Source: Ramlibacter sp.
GTDB lineage: Bacteria > Pseudomonadota > Gammaproteobacteria > Burkholderiales > Burkholderiaceae_C
Assembly: GCA_026785815.1 (NCBI GenBank)
Contig: JAJAZH010000072.1
Location: 1-14,144, forward strand
Length of the DNA: 14,144 bases
Direction of reading: 5' to 3'
Shown: positions 1 to 7,343 of the stretch, in pieces
How the letters are laid out: the number at the start of each line of letters is the position of its first letter
Position numbering within the stretch: position 1 is the stretch's first letter
Translations under genes and position numbers: made by a program
The notes under the pieces: generated by a model
Told to the model about the DNA's origin: nothing
What the model saw: only the letters and a program-made list of their open reading frames with translations
Databases searched by the model: none

Positions 1-146
1 CCCCCGAGATCCTGCAAAAAACCCGGATCCTGCGCCAGTTCATGTACAACATGGACGAGATCGAGGCGATGGAAATGGTCCTGAAATCCATGAAAGCCAC
101 CAAGACCAACGTCGAGTTCTTCGACATGATGCGCCGCGGGGGATAG
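1..146 (+). CDS. rho: Transcription termination factor Rho, C-terminal end (partial)
   Basis: Only the last 47 codons are present. The reading frame begins at base 3 and ends at the TAG at 144-146. Rho is the hexameric RNA helicase that ends transcription of many untranslated RNAs in the cytoplasm. The visible tail contains a MDEIEAMEMVL segment followed by KATKTNVEFFDMMRR, which matches the conserved Rho C-terminus (E. coli ends with a similar TKTNDDFFEMMKRS). The ATPase motifs lie upstream of the window. The next gene is rpmE, a neighbour commonly seen after rho in Betaproteobacteria, and this supports the assignment. Identification rests on a short but distinctive stretch. Confidence 0.93.
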   Translation, partial: PEILQKTRILRQFMYNMDEIEAMEMVLKSMKATKTNVEFFDMMRRGG

Positions 147-150
147 GACG

Positions 151-243
151 CCCCCCCGAAGCGGCCCTTCAGGTCCGCCTCCCCCCACTGGGGGGCAATG
201 CAGTGGACCGGCAAAGCCGGATCCACGCATTCCCGAAAAATGC
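151..243. repeat. Cluster of inverted repeats downstream of rho
   Basis: Four potential stem-loops lie in tandem. GCGG 161-164 pairs with CCGC 175-178, with an inner CC/GG pair and a TTCA loop. A run of six C at 181-186 pairs with six G at 190-195 around a 3-nt loop. GTGGA-CCGGC 203-212 pairs with GCCGG 216-220 and TCCAC 222-226, with an AAA loop and one bulged A. GCATT 227-231 pairs with AATGC 239-243. No T-tract follows, so this does not look like a standard intrinsic terminator. It may be a REP-like dispersed element, an mRNA 3'-end stabiliser for rho, or both. No second copy is visible in the window, so its repetitive nature is inferred. Confidence 0.5.
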
Positions 244-251
244 AGCAGCTA

Positions 252-260
252 TGCGATAAT
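252..260 (+). promoter_or_regulatory. Extended -10 promoter element for rpmE
   Basis: TGC-GATAAT is an extended -10 (TGn plus a 5/6 match to TATAAT). No convincing -35 hexamer stands 16-18 bp upstream, which extended -10 promoters can tolerate. Transcription would start near 267 and leave a leader of about 65 nt before the rpmE ATG. That leader contains a small hairpin, GGGCA 284-288 with TGCCC 292-296. This suggests rpmE has its own promoter in addition to any read-through from rho. Confidence 0.5.
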
Positions 261-334
261 CGCGGGCTTAGCGAAAAGTGCCTGGGCATGGTGCCCGAGG
301 CGGCTGCCGCAACTGACTGAACCAGGAACACATC

Positions 335-670
335 ATGGCCAAAGAAGGCATCCACCCGAATTACCGCGACGTCATGTTCGTGGACCTGTCCAACGGCTTC
401 AAGTTCGTCACCCGCTCCTGCGTGAACACCAAGGAAATGGGCAAGACCGACGACGGCAAGGAACTGCCGCTGTTCAAGCTGGACACCTCCAGCGAATCGC
501 ATCCGTTCTACACGGGCACCCAGAAGTCGGTCAACGACATGGGCGGCCGGGTCGACAAGTTCTTCAAGAAGTTCGGCAAGTCCGCCGCCGCCAAGGCCGA
601 GGAAGCCGGCAAGACCGAAAAGTCCGACCAGGCTGCCGAGCCAACTGCCGGCAAGACCGCGGCCGAGTAA
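335..670 (+). CDS. rpmE2: 50S ribosomal protein L31 type B
   Basis: Ribosomal protein L31 of the zinc-independent (C-minus, type B) kind, a component of the large subunit at the interface with the small subunit. The N-terminus MAKEGIHPNYRDVMFVDLSN and the later SSESHPFYTGTQK motif (about residues 53-65) are diagnostic. The CxxC zinc ligands of type A L31 are absent. The ATG is preceded by AGGA at 324-327 with 7-nt spacing. The protein has 111 residues, whereas type B L31 usually has about 80-90. The extra length is a C-terminal tail rich in Ala, Lys and Glu (about residues 80-111). The gene lies after rho and is closed by a strong terminator. In bacteria with both L31 types the C-minus form is often zinc-regulated, but no Zur-like site was recognised here. 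Confidence 0.96.
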   Translation: MAKEGIHPNYRDVMFVDLSNGFKFVTRSCVNTKEMGKTDDGKELPLFKLDTSSESHPFYTGTQKSVNDMGGRVDKFFKKFGKSAAAKAEEAGKTEKSDQAAEPTAGKTAAE

Positions 671-690
671 GCGCAAGCTCGTTCGACCAG

Positions 691-727
691 AAGGGCAGTC
701 CGGGCAACCGGGCTGCCCTTTGTTTTT
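691..727 (+). terminator. Rho-independent terminator after rpmE
   Basis: AAGGGCAG (691-698) pairs with CTGCCCTT (713-720). The stem is extended by a U·G pair (699/712) and by CCGG 700-703 with CCGG 708-711 around the loop GCAA, giving a 13-bp stem with a tetraloop. It is followed by TGTTTTTG (721-728). It starts 20 bp after the rpmE stop codon and separates rpmE from the next gene. Confidence 0.92.
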
Positions 728-745
728 GCGGCCTCGCGTGGGGCC

Positions 746-751
746 GATAAT
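746..751 (+). promoter_or_regulatory. Candidate -10 element just upstream of the GT-C gene
   Basis: GATAAT matches the -10 consensus at 5 of 6 bases and ends 9 nt before the GTG start at 761. A T-rich segment at 723-728 sits 17 bp upstream but is a poor -35. If this box is used, transcription would begin within a few bases of the start codon, giving a leaderless or near-leaderless message. No Shine-Dalgarno sequence is visible, which fits that reading. Supported by position and consensus only. Confidence 0.4.
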
Positions 752-760
752 CCGTCCCGA

Positions 761-2446
761 GTGAACCAGCCCACCCCTGCCATCGTCGCCCAGAACGCCG
801 TCCGGCGCCTGCCGCGCATGGCGCTGCTGCTGTTGTGCCTGGCCTACGTGCTGCCCGGCTTCATCGGCCGCGAGCCCTGGAAGAACGCCGACATTGCCGC
901 CTTCGGCTACATGGCGCAACTGGCATCGGGAGCGACGTCCTGGCTGTCGCCGCGCTTGCTCGGCCAGCAGCCGGAGTTCGACGCGCTGCTGCCCTACTGG
1001 CTCGGCGCCTGGGCGATCCAGGCCGCTCCTGCATGGGTGGCGCCCGACTTCGCCGCCCGCGTGCCCTTCATGCTGCTGCTGACGCTGGCGCTGTTCGCGA
1101 CCTGGTACGGCGTGTACTTCCTGGCCCGCAGCCCGCAAGCGCAGCCGGTCGCATTCGCCTTCGGCGGCGAGGCCGATCCCACCGATTACGCGCGCGCCAT
1201 CGCGGACGGCGGCCTGCTGGCGCTGATCGCCAGCCTGGGCCTGGCGCAGCTGTCGCACGAGACCACGCCGGCGCTGGCGCAGGTGGGGTTCACCGCATTG
1301 GCGATGCTGGGCATGGCGGCCCTTCCCTACCGCACTGGCACCCCGGCGCTGGCGATCCTCGCGGGACTGGTCGGCCTGACCCTGAGCGGCGCTTCCTGGA
1401 TGGCGCTGCTGTTCGGCATCGGCGGCATGATCACCCGGCTGCTGGACCGCTCGGGCGAGGTCGACGGACGCGAACGGCGGCTGCGCGATGCCGGCTGGGT
1501 GGCGGCCGCGACGCTGGCCGCGGCGCTGCTGGCGTGGCAACTCCAGCTGTGGCCCTGGCGCATGGATCTGGGGCCGCTGCAGCCCGACTGGAGCGGCTTC
1601 GCCCGGTTCCTGCTGTGGTTCTCCTGGCCCGCATGGCCGCTGGCGCTGTGGACCCTGTGGCGGTGGCGGCGGCAACTCACCAGCCGGCACGTGGCGCTGC
1701 CGCTGTGGTTCGTGGCCGTGGCGCTGATCGCGGCCCTGATCACCACGCCGTCCGACCGGGCGCTGCTGCTCGGGCTGCCGGCCCTGGCCACCCTGGCGGC
1801 CTTCGCGCTGCCGACGCTCAAGCGCAGTGTCGCGGCGCTGATCGACTGGTTCACCCTGCTGTTCTTCAGCGGCTGCGCGCTGATCATCTGGGTGGTGTGG
1901 CTGGCGATGCAGACCGGCGTGCCGCCGCGGCCGGCGGCCAACGTCGCGCGGCTGGCGCCGGGCTTCGAGCCCAGCTTTTCGCTGGTCGCCTTCATCGCCG
2001 CGCTGGCCGCCACCTTGGCCTGGGCCTGGCTGGTGACGTGGCGGGCCGGCCGGCACCGCGCCGTGATCTGGAAAAGCCTGGTGCTGCCCGCCGGCGGCGC
2101 CGCGCTGTGCTGGCTGCTGCTGATGACGCTGTGGCTGCCGCTGCTGGACTACGCCCGCAGTTATGCGCCACTGGTGCGCAACGTGGCGCAACTGATCGAC
2201 GTCCCGGGCTGCGTCGAGGTCCACGGCCTGAGCCAGGCCCAGCTGTCGGCGTTGTCCTGGCACGGGCGCTTCGAGCTCAAGCCAGCCACGGTGCCGGCTG
2301 CCTGTCCCTGGCTGCTGGTCGATGCCGACGCGCAGCAGTCGGTATCGATTTCGGTCGACCTGCGCCAATGGCGGCTGGTGTCGATCGTGCGCCGCCCTTC
2401 CGACAGCAACGACAACCTCGTGCTCTTTCGCCGCGTTTCGCGCTAG
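761..2446 (+). CDS. ArnT/PMT-like GT-C family integral membrane protein
   Basis: A 561-residue, very hydrophobic protein with roughly ten to twelve membrane segments and a soluble C-terminal domain from about residue 463. The N-terminal pattern, a first membrane helix, then LPGFIGREPWKNAD (31-44), then SPRLLGQQPEFDALLPYW (63-80), resembles the first extracytoplasmic loop of GT-C enzymes such as ArnT, which transfer sugars from polyprenyl phosphate donors. The usual Asp-Glu pair of that loop is reduced to Asp44 followed by Ile, so activity is uncertain. Cys484 and Cys515 in the C-terminal domain could form a periplasmic disulfide. The GTG start gives a short polar N-terminus; ATG at 818 (Met20) is an alternative. 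The gene lies 4 bp upstream of the MATE gene, suggesting co-transcription. The family call is moderately secure; substrate is unknown. Confidence 0.72.
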   Translation: MNQPTPAIVAQNAVRRLPRMALLLLCLAYVLPGFIGREPWKNADIAAFGYMAQLASGATSWLSPRLLGQQPEFDALLPYWLGAWAIQAAPAWVAPDFAARVPFMLLLTLALFATWYGVYFLARSPQAQPVAFAFGGEADPTDYARAIADGGLLALIASLGLAQLSHETTPALAQVGFTALAMLGMAALPYRTGTPALAILAGLVGLTLSGASWMALLFGIGGMITRLLDRSGEVDGRERRLRDAGWVAAATLAAALLAWQLQLWPWRMDLGPLQPDWSGFARFLLWFSWPAWPLALWTLWRWRRQLTSRHVALPLWFVAVALIAALITTPSDRALLLGLPALATLAAFALPTLKRSVAALIDWFTLLFFSGCALIIWVVWLAMQTGVPPRPAANVARLAPGFEPSFSLVAFIAALAATLAWAWLVTWRAGRHRAVIWKSLVLPAGGAALCWLLLMTLWLPLLDYARSYAPLVRNVAQLIDVPGCVEVHGLSQAQLSALSWHGRFELKPATVPAACPWLLVDADAQQSVSISVDLRQWRLVSIVRRPSDSNDNLVLFRRVSR

Positions 2447-2450
2447 ACCA

Positions 2451-3797
2451 GTGCCGGAGTTGCGAACCATCGCCCGCCATGCGGGCACCATCCTAGCCGG
2501 CCAGCTCGCCGTGATGGCGTTCGGCGTGACCGATACCATCGTCGCCGGCCGTTACTCGCAGGAGGCGCTGGCCGCACTGTCGGTCGGCTCGGCAGTGTAT
2601 GTCAGCATCTTCGTCGGCCTGATGGGGGTGTTGCAGGCGCTGCTGCCAACCTGGGCCAAGCTGCACGGCGGCGGCCGCCAGCCGGAGGTCGGGCGCTCGG
2701 TGCGACAGGCGCTGTACATGTGCGCTCTGACCATGGTGGCCGGCATCGCCGCCCTGCTCTTTCCCGGCGCCCTGCTGGAATGGACCCGCGTGCCCCAATC
2801 GCTGCAAGCCGTGGTCCGGGAATACCTGGCGGTGCTGGCGTTGGCGTTGCCGCCGTCGCTGCTGTTTCGGATGTACAGCACGCTCAACCAGAGCCTGGGC
2901 AAGCCGCTGCTGGTGACCTGGCTGCAGATAGCGTCGCTGGCGCTCAAGATCCCGCTGTCGATCTGGTTTGCTTTCGGCGGCTACGGGCTGGAGGGCGGCG
3001 GGGCGGTCGGTTGCGCCTGGGCCAGCGTGGTGGTCAACTGGATCTTGATCGTGCTGGCCGCCTGGCTGGTGCGCAGCCGTCCGTTGTACCGGCCGTATGC
3101 GATCTGGCGCCCAGTGGAGCGGCCCGACTGGCGCGTGATCGGCCAGCTTGCCCGGCTCGGCCTGCCAGGCGGGCTGGCGATCATGGTGGAGGTCACGTCG
3201 TTCGCGCTGATGGCGCTGTTCATCGCGCGGCAGGGCACACTGGCGTCGGCCGCGCACCAGGTCGCCTCCAACCTGGCGACGGTGATGTACATGATGCCGC
3301 TGTCGATCGCCATCGCCACCAGCGCGCGGGTCAGCTTCTGGCTCGGCGCCGGCGACCACAGCCAGGCCCGGCTGGCGATCCGCACCGGCTTCAAGCTGGC
3401 GCTGGTCATGTCGCTCGGCCTGTCGACCCTGTTGCTGCTCACGCGCCACGACATCGCCGCCGTCTACGCCAAGACGCCGGAAGTCGCCGCGCTGGCTGCC
3501 AGCCTGCTGGCCTGGCTGGCGCTCTACCACCTCGGCGATGCGGCCCAGGCGCTGTTCGTGTTCGTGCTGCGCTGCTACCGCGTGGCGGTGGCGCCGCTGC
3601 TGGCCTACTGCGTGCTGCTGTGGGGCGTCGGACTGTACGGCGGCTACCTGCTGGCCTACCGCGGCATCGGCCCGCTGCCACCGCAGAATTCGCCGGCCGT
3701 CTTCTGGCAGGCCAGCACTGTGGCGCTGGCGCTGCTCGGACCTATCCTGCTGGCGATCCTGTGGCGGGCTGTCCGCGCGGCACGGCAACCGGCCTGA
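2451..3797 (+). CDS. MATE family efflux transporter
   Basis: A 448-residue cation-coupled multidrug/toxin exporter of the MATE (NorM/DinF) family, inner membrane, with an expected twelve helices. Helix 1 carries FGVTDTIVAGRY with Asp28, matching the conserved acidic residue of the N-lobe. Glu247 in a VEVTSFAL segment matches the conserved glutamate of helix 7. SARVSFWLGAGD (291-302) is a family signature. The GTG at 2451 was chosen because it gives the family-typical N-terminus and lies 4 bp after the stop of the preceding gene; the open frame upstream of it lies inside that gene. No Shine-Dalgarno is seen, so translation is probably coupled. The last 56 bp overlap the 3' end of phoR on the other strand, with no terminator between them. 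Substrates cannot be read from the sequence. Confidence 0.92.
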   Translation: MPELRTIARHAGTILAGQLAVMAFGVTDTIVAGRYSQEALAALSVGSAVYVSIFVGLMGVLQALLPTWAKLHGGGRQPEVGRSVRQALYMCALTMVAGIAALLFPGALLEWTRVPQSLQAVVREYLAVLALALPPSLLFRMYSTLNQSLGKPLLVTWLQIASLALKIPLSIWFAFGGYGLEGGGAVGCAWASVVVNWILIVLAAWLVRSRPLYRPYAIWRPVERPDWRVIGQLARLGLPGGLAIMVEVTSFALMALFIARQGTLASAAHQVASNLATVMYMMPLSIAIATSARVSFWLGAGDHSQARLAIRTGFKLALVMSLGLSTLLLLTRHDIAAVYAKTPEVAALAASLLAWLALYHLGDAAQALFVFVLRCYRVAVAPLLAYCVLLWGVGLYGGYLLAYRGIGPLPPQNSPAVFWQASTVALALLGPILLAILWRAVRAARQPA

Positions 3798-5103
3798 CCA
3801 CGTCGCGCACCCGGACCGCGGGAAAGACGATCGAAAAGCTGGAGCCGGCGCCGGGCGCGCTCTCGATCCGCAGCTCGGCGCCATGCCGCTGCGCCACATG
3901 CTTGACGATCGCCAGCCCGAGGCCGGTGCCGCCGGTGTCGCGCGAGCGGCTGCGGTCGATCCGGTAGAACCGCTCGGTCAGTCGCGGCACATGTTCGGGC
4001 GGGATGCCGGGACCGGTGTCGCGCACCGAGAACACCGCGCGCCCGTCGGGCCACGGCTGCCAGTCGACGTCGATCGTGCCGCCGCTGGGCGTGTAGCGCA
4101 CGGCATTGGTGACCAGGTTGGAGAGCGCGCTCTGGATTTCTCCATGCGAGCCCGCCAGTTCGGCATCGGGCGCGTCCGCGAACCGCAGTTCGTGCGCCTT
4201 GCCCAGCGCAGCCGACAGCGCCGCGGCCTCCTGCTCGCACTGGGCGAACAGGACCCGCAGCGGCGTCCATTCGCCAGGCGGGGGCAGCGGCCCGCCTTCC
4301 AGCCGCGACAGGATCAGCAGGTCGCTGACCAGGGCCTGAATCCGATGCGACTGCTGTGCCATCAGCTCGAGATAGCGGGCCCGGTCCGGCGGCGGCAGGT
4401 CGATGTTCTGCATGGTTTCGACGAAGCCGGTCAGCACCGTGAGCGGTGTGCGGATCTCGTGCGACACGTTGGCCACGAAGTCGCGCCGCATCACCTCCGC
4501 CTGCTCCAGCGCGGTGATGTCGCGCGTCAGCAGCAGCTTGCGGCCTTCGCCGTACGGATGCAGCTGCACCGAGATCCGCTGCGGCCGCGCGGCGCTGCTT
4601 TCGCGGCCAGGGATCACGATGTCGGGCCCGAAATCCCCGCTTGCGTAATAGGCGGTGAAATGCGGATCGCGGACCAGGTTGCCCACCAGCTGAAGCAGGT
4701 CGCGCTCGGCGTCGATGCCGAGCTGGCTGGCGGCGGTCTGGTTGCACCACTCGATCCGGCCCTCACCGTCCAGCAGGATCACGCCATTGGGCGAAGCCTG
4801 GATCGCGCTCAGGAAATCCTGCAACCGACGCTCGCCTTCCAGCACCTGCTGGTCCCGGGCCTTCAGGGCGCGGCGTGCGCGATCCACCAGCTCGCCCCAC
4901 AGGCCGTGCATCTGGAATTCTTCCAGCGGGGCGGCGCGGCGCAGCCAGCGCGCCACCCGCAGACCGCGCAGCAGGTCGACCAGGAACCACCCCAGCGAGC
5001 TGGCGACCAGGCCGGCGATCGCGCCCGCCTCGCGCGCGATCCACCATCCGATCAGCGCGCCGGCGAGCAGGCTGCCCAGGAAGAAAAAGGCGCGAAACAG
5101 CAT
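3742..5103 (-). CDS. phoR: Phosphate regulon sensor histidine kinase PhoR
   Basis: A 453-residue inner-membrane kinase that phosphorylates PhoB when phosphate is scarce and dephosphorylates it when phosphate is ample, under control of the Pst transporter and PhoU. Two adjacent membrane segments (about 3-23 and 26-46) with almost no periplasmic loop are typical of PhoR. A PAS domain spans about 95-200. The H-box FVANVSHEIRTPL places the phospho-acceptor at His215. The ATPase domain shows the N-box (NLVTNAVRYTPSGG, from 329), the G1 box DTGPGIPPEH (362-371), the F-box ERFYRIDRSRSRDTGG and the G2 box GTGLGLAI. The ATG at 5103 lacks a clear Shine-Dalgarno and follows phoB by 34 bp. It is the last gene of the operon, and its end overlaps the convergent MATE gene. 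Confidence 0.96.
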   Translation of the reverse strand: MLFRAFFFLGSLLAGALIGWWIAREAGAIAGLVASSLGWFLVDLLRGLRVARWLRRAAPLEEFQMHGLWGELVDRARRALKARDQQVLEGERRLQDFLSAIQASPNGVILLDGEGRIEWCNQTAASQLGIDAERDLLQLVGNLVRDPHFTAYYASGDFGPDIVIPGRESSAARPQRISVQLHPYGEGRKLLLTRDITALEQAEVMRRDFVANVSHEIRTPLTVLTGFVETMQNIDLPPPDRARYLELMAQQSHRIQALVSDLLILSRLEGGPLPPPGEWTPLRVLFAQCEQEAAALSAALGKAHELRFADAPDAELAGSHGEIQSALSNLVTNAVRYTPSGGTIDVDWQPWPDGRAVFSVRDTGPGIPPEHVPRLTERFYRIDRSRSRDTGGTGLGLAIVKHVAQRHGAELRIESAPGAGSSFSIVFPAVRVRDVVRPVAVPRGQPATGSPAG

Positions 5104-5137
5104 GGAAGATGCGCAGGCCGCAGCCGGTGCGGGCCGC

Positions 5138-5845
5138 TCAGCCCGTGACCGGGATTGCCGCTTGAGTGGTCAGGCGATAGCCGGCGCCACGCACAGTCTC
5201 CACCATCGCGGCGGCCGCGCCGAGCGACTCGCGCAGGCGCTTGACGTGCACATCGACGGTCCGCTCCTCGATGAAGACATGGTCGCCCCAGACCTTGTCC
5301 AGCAGCTGGGAGCGGCTGTGGACCCGCTCCGGATGCGTCATCAGGAAGTGCAGCAGCTTGAACTCGGTCGGACCGACCTTCAGCGGCCTGGTCTGCCAGT
5401 TCACCCGATGCGTCGCAGCGTCCAGCGACAGTGCGCCGACCTCGACGATGTCGGTGCCTTCCTGGGGCGAACGCCGGCGCAGCACCGCCCGGATCCGCGC
5501 CAGCAGTTCCTGGGTCGAGAACGGCTTGGTGATGTAGTCGTCAGCGCCGGCGTCGAGCCCGCTGACCTTGTCGGGCTCGTCGCCGCGCGCCGTCAGCATC
5601 AGGATCGGCACCGAACGAGTGCGTTCGTGGCCGCGCCATTTGCGCGCCAGCGCCAGGCCGCTTTGCCCCGGCAGCATCCAGTCCAGCAGGATCACGTCGG
5701 GCAGCACGGCATCGATCTCGCGCTGCGCCGCCACACCGTCCTCGGACCACACCGGCGTGAAGCCGTTGTGGCGCAGGTTGACCAGCACCAGTTCGGCGAT
5801 GGCTGGCTCGTCCTCGACCACCAGGACCCGGGGTTGCTGCTTCAT
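5138..5845 (-). CDS. phoB: Phosphate regulon response regulator PhoB
   Basis: A 235-residue OmpR-type transcription factor that binds Pho boxes once phosphorylated by PhoR. The receiver domain (about 5-122) has the acidic pair Glu11/Asp12, the phospho-acceptor Asp55 in VILLDWMLPG, Thr85 and Lys107 in TKPF. The winged-helix domain (about 133-228) includes EERTVDVHVKRLR, the recognition helix region, and ends with VRGAGYRL. Its start overlaps the phoU stop in an ATGA quartet (5842-5845), so translation is probably coupled. Its likely targets in this window are the two Pho boxes at 10412-10450, making the operon autoregulated. Confidence 0.97.
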   Translation of the reverse strand: MKQQPRVLVVEDEPAIAELVLVNLRHNGFTPVWSEDGVAAQREIDAVLPDVILLDWMLPGQSGLALARKWRGHERTRSVPILMLTARGDEPDKVSGLDAGADDYITKPFSTQELLARIRAVLRRRSPQEGTDIVEVGALSLDAATHRVNWQTRPLKVGPTEFKLLHFLMTHPERVHSRSQLLDKVWGDHVFIEERTVDVHVKRLRESLGAAAAMVETVRGAGYRLTTQAAIPVTG

Positions 5846-6543
5846 TTGACGGCCGACTCGATGTCTTCCATCGACGAGTGGCGCACGTCGGCGCCCTTGA
5901 CCACGTAGATGATGAACTCGGCGATGTTCTTGGCGTGGTCGCCGATGCGCTCGATCGCCTTGGCCAGGAACAGCAGGTCGAGGCTGGACGAGATCGTGCG
6001 CGGATCTTCCATCATGTAAGTGATCAGCTTGCGCACGAAGCCGTCGAATTCCTGGTCGATCGCGTCGTCTTCCTTCAGGATGGTGACGGCGGCGGCGGTG
6101 TCGAGCCGGGCGAAGGCATCCAGTGCCTTGCGCAGCAGGCCAGAGGCCAGGTCGGCTGCAACCCGCAGCTCCGACGACGGCAGCGAGCGGGCCGAACCGC
6201 TCTCGATGATCGACTTGACCATGCGCGCGATCTTGGTGGCCTCGTCGCCGACGCGCTCGAGATTGGCGGTGGTCTTGGAGATCGCGATCAGCAGCCGCAG
6301 GTCGCGCGCTGTCGGTTGCCGGCGGGCGATGATCGACGACAGCTCGCGGTCGATGTCGATCTCCATCTGGTTGACCCGGATCTCGATCTGGTAGACATCC
6401 TGCACCGCGTCCAGGCTGAACTGGGTCAGCGCATGGATCGCATGGCGGATCTGGGTTTCCACCAGCCCGCCGAGTTCCATGACGCGCGAAGAGACGCCGT
6501 TGAGCTCGCTGTCGAACTGGGTGGACAGGTGTTTGTCAGTCAT
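5842..6543 (-). CDS. phoU: Phosphate signalling adaptor PhoU
   Basis: A 233-residue cytoplasmic protein that links the PstSCAB transporter to PhoR and represses the Pho response under phosphate sufficiency. It shows the two-fold repeat of three-helix bundles expected of PhoU, each with a metal-binding motif: ERVGDEATKIA (96-106) and ERIGDHAKNIAEF (198-210). The ATG at 6543 is preferred over an in-frame TTG at 6564 because it has a GGAG ribosome site 6 nt upstream and gives the usual MTDKHLSTQFDSEL start. The TTG would also overlap the pstB stop. It lies 13 bp after pstB and overlaps phoB by 4 bp. Confidence 0.96.
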   Translation of the reverse strand: MTDKHLSTQFDSELNGVSSRVMELGGLVETQIRHAIHALTQFSLDAVQDVYQIEIRVNQMEIDIDRELSSIIARRQPTARDLRLLIAISKTTANLERVGDEATKIARMVKSIIESGSARSLPSSELRVAADLASGLLRKALDAFARLDTAAAVTILKEDDAIDQEFDGFVRKLITYMMEDPRTISSSLDLLFLAKAIERIGDHAKNIAEFIIYVVKGADVRHSSMEDIESAVK

Positions 6544-6556
6544 GTCGTGCTCCGGT

Positions 6557-7336
6557 TCAACCAAATCTCCCGGTGATGTAATCCTCGGTTTCCTTGCGCT
6601 GGGGCTTGAAGAAGATCTGCTCGGTCACCCCGACCTCCACCAGGTCGCCCAGGTACATGTACGCAGTGTAGTCACTGACGCGCGCCGCCTGCTGCATGTT
6701 GTGGGTGACGATCACCACCGTGTAATCCTGCTTCAGCTCGATGATCAACTCCTCGATCTTGGCGGTCGAGATCGGGTCGAGCGCGGAACAGGGTTCGTCC
6801 AGCAGCAGCACCTCGGGCTTGATCGCGATGCCGCGCGCGATGCACAACCGCTGCTGCTGGCCGCCGGACAGGCCAGCGCCGCTCTGGCCCATCTTGTCGC
6901 GGACTTCGCTCCACAAGGCGGCCTTGCGCAGTGCCCACTCGACCCGTTCGTCCATGTCGGTGGCGCCGAGCTTCTCGAACAGCCGCACGCCGAAAGCGAT
7001 GTTGTCGTAGATCGACATCGGGAACGGCGTGGCCTTCTGGAACACCATGCCGATGCGCGCGCGGATCAGGGCCACGTCGCGCTTGGACTTGAGCAAGTTC
7101 TCGCCGTCCAGCACGATTTCGCCCTCGGCCCGCTGCTCCGGGTAGAGCTCGAACATGCGATTGAACGTGCGCAGCAGGGTCGACTTGCCGCAGCCGGACG
7201 GGCCGATGAAGGCGGTGACCTTCTTGTCGGCGATGTCGAGGTTGATGTCCTTGAGGGCGCGGAAGCCGCCGTAGTAGAAGTTCAGGTTGCGCACCGAAAT
7301 CTTCGGCGGCTCCTGGAAGGTGAGGACGGTGTTCAT
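6557..7336 (-). CDS. pstB: Phosphate ABC transporter ATP-binding protein PstB
   Basis: A 259-residue ATPase that powers high-affinity phosphate import with PstC and PstA. All ABC motifs are intact: Walker A GPSGCGKST (45-53), Q-loop Gln100, signature LSGGQQQR (156-163), Walker B VLLLDEP (176-182), D-loop SALD, and the switch His212 in VTHNMQQA. The segment CSALDPISTAKIEELI and the ending YITGRFG are typical of PstB. The ATG at 7336 follows the pstA stop by 7 bp with only a weak GAG ribosome site. The length is normal for the family. Confidence 0.98.
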   Translation of the reverse strand: MNTVLTFQEPPKISVRNLNFYYGGFRALKDINLDIADKKVTAFIGPSGCGKSTLLRTFNRMFELYPEQRAEGEIVLDGENLLKSKRDVALIRARIGMVFQKATPFPMSIYDNIAFGVRLFEKLGATDMDERVEWALRKAALWSEVRDKMGQSGAGLSGGQQQRLCIARGIAIKPEVLLLDEPCSALDPISTAKIEELIIELKQDYTVVIVTHNMQQAARVSDYTAYMYLGDLVEVGVTEQIFFKPQRKETEDYITGRFG

Positions 7337-7343
7337 CGGGGTC

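Noticed and set aside
181..195. The C6/G6 hairpin as an intrinsic terminator for rho
   Set aside because: No T-tract follows the stem and the loop is only 3 nt, so it was kept as part of an inverted-repeat cluster instead.
281..300. A hairpin in the rpmE leader as a riboswitch or autoregulatory site
   Set aside because: The stem is only five pairs plus a bulged extension, with no resemblance to a known leader element; too weak to call.
835..2496. A 553-codon plus-strand frame overlapping the GT-C gene in another phase
   Set aside because: The translation is an Arg/Ala/Gly-rich shadow without domains, whereas the other phase gives regular membrane helices and a GT-C-like loop.
2493..3899. 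A 468-codon minus-strand frame opposite the MATE gene
   Set aside because: Composition is dominated by Gln, Arg and His with no hydrophobic or domain pattern; it is a shadow of the MATE coding sequence.
6544..6564. An upstream TTG start for phoU
   Set aside because: It would overlap the pstB stop and has no ribosome site, while the ATG at 6543 has GGAG at good spacing and gives the usual PhoU N-terminus.
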